Both the position numbers and the translations under genes were made by a program. Below are positions 9,132 to 9,760 of a stretch of 9,760 nucleotides of DNA, one piece after another. How positions within the stretch are numbered: position 1 is the stretch's first letter; each line of letters opens with the position of its first letter. The notes below the pieces were generated by a model. That model worked only from the letters and a program-made list of their open reading frames with translations, was not told the DNA's origin and searched no databases. The stretch comes from Wolbachia endosymbiont of Cylisticus convexus (GTDB taxonomy: Bacteria; Pseudomonadota; Alphaproteobacteria; Rickettsiales; Anaplasmataceae). The stretch is from positions 1 to 9,760 of the forward strand of contig NZ_QPIP01000066.1 in NCBI RefSeq assembly GCF_003344345.1, read 5' to 3'.

Positions 9132-9741
9132 AGTCTGAGATGAATCTAGACTAATGTTTGTTTCTTTTAAAGTTTCTATCCACTTTATACTCTCTTTATC
9201 TTCAATATGGACAGTATCGTTTTTCTTAACATGGCTTTTATCTTCTTCAGAAATAGTAGGCCTCAAGTAAACCTTTTATTCCTAGCGCCAAGCCTTCTGT
9301 ACTCACAGTAAAGGCTGTTTAGGTTTGTCCCTTTTTCTTGAAATATCTCCCAATCCTCTTGTTTTTTTATGGTGAGTATATGAAATGTAATTTGTATCAC
9401 AAGAACTCTTTTGTGAGCTTTCATTCTTTCAGCTGTTTTAGCAACATGTGAAGCCAAAATCTCACTTTCTTTTACATTCTTATTTTGAAAAAAGCGTTTG
9501 CTTCAGACCAACTTTCACATGCCTGATTGATTGAACTTTCAGGCGATTCAGCAAAACTATTTTTAAAAGCCTCTTACTTGATCTTATATCACCAAAATTA
9601 ACAATTCCAAATTTACTTTCTGCCCATTTACCAGTTGAGGTGCTTATATTTCTTTTCATCATATATTCCATTTTTAGATCATAGATCTATTTATAATAGA
9701 AAGTTGAATTAGTAAAATAGCAGCTTTTTCTCCATTTATAG

Positions 9742-9760
9742 ATTTATGGGTAATAGTAAG
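9742..9760. repeat. IS4-type terminal inverted repeat (transposase 5' side)
   Basis: Reverse complement reads cttactattacccataaat, matching 8115-8133 at 17 of 19 bases. About 70 bases of AT-rich leader separate it from the transposase ATG at 9671. It ends at the last base of the window. Confidence 0.72.

Larger units (their letters stand above)
8122..9671 (-). pseudogene. IS4-family Tn5-like transposase, multiply frameshifted and interrupted
   Basis: Pieces in different frames reconstruct a Tn5-like transposase from ATG 9671 to TAA 8122. In order: N-terminal DNA-binding part WAESKFGIVNFGDIRSSKRL; then PESSINQACESWSEA in another frame; then NKNVKESEILASHVAKTAER with VLVIQITF, where the family has VLVIQDTT, so the first catalytic Asp is lost; then RPTISEEDKS and KESIKWIETLKETNISLDSS-QTEAIT. 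After the nested element come EAITVCDREADMYDLFE (second catalytic Asp kept), KPKRTAYLEVRFGSFMMN, LPLYAVYVVEKDS, PLEWMLL; then WKIEILHKILKSG (third catalytic Glu region), AERLMRYLTVIAWRIFF, EEEWKVLY, and the ending LGGHLARKNDPK...LWKGWRRL. At least five frame changes plus the insertion make it inactive. Confidence 0.85.
8115..9760 (-). mobile_element. IS4-family (IS50/Tn5-like) insertion sequence, decayed
   Basis: The element is bounded by inverted repeats at 8115-8133 and 9742-9760 that match at 17 of 19 bases. The left repeat, cttactattacccacaagt, matches the IS50 outer end (CTGACTCTTATACACAAGT, recalled) at about 15 of 19 bases, which supports placing the element's edge exactly at 8115. It contains a broken transposase on the minus strand and a nested 207-bp element. 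Without the nested element and one target copy it would be about 1.43 kb. The right repeat ends at the last base of the window, so the target duplication cannot be checked. Confidence 0.82.

Overview
The window looks like a piece of an arthropod Wolbachia chromosome, or a very close Rickettsiales relative. The evidence is strong AT richness, dense decayed mobile DNA, short CAGTG-type palindromic repeats of the kind scattered through Wolbachia genomes, and Wolbachia-like versions of Ppa, MnmA and MreB. This assignment rests on recognition, not on a search.

Layout. Positions 1-1332 are a complete IS256-family insertion sequence with an intact transposase and 23-bp terminal inverted repeats; its left end is the first base of the window. 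It has landed in the HNH tail of a group II intron maturase gene (1333-1407), followed by the intron's domains V and VI, with an apparent 3' end at 1507. A second domain V/VI-like tail (1508-1563) follows directly, suggesting one intron inserted in another. That tail abuts the 5' end of a minus-strand gene for a secreted protein (1509-1670, signal peptide kept). This reads as a nested stack: exported-protein gene, intron A, intron B, IS256.

The middle (1889-7976) is the host core, all on the minus strand. In transcription order it holds a catalytically degenerate M32 carboxypeptidase homologue, mreB (one-base frameshift), mnmA, a two-TM-helix protein of unknown function (frameshifted at an A8/T8 tract), ppa, and tRNA-Ser(GCT) with its own promoter. 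Between mreB and mnmA lies a palindromic repeat with a second, partial copy.

The right end (8115-9760) is a dead IS4-family (IS50/Tn5-like) element. Its transposase is broken by several frameshifts and by a 207-bp non-coding element with 18-bp inverted repeats and an 11-bp target duplication. Its right terminal repeat coincides with the last base of the window.

The host genes serve pyrophosphate removal (Ppa), wobble-uridine thiolation (MnmA), serine decoding (tRNA-Ser) and cell shape (MreB); they do not form one pathway. I see no clear new defence or toxin system. The points of most interest are the nested introns, the M32 pseudoenzyme directly upstream of mreB, the mini-element inside the dead IS, and two single-base homopolymer frameshifts that are either sequencing errors, recent decay or recoding sites.
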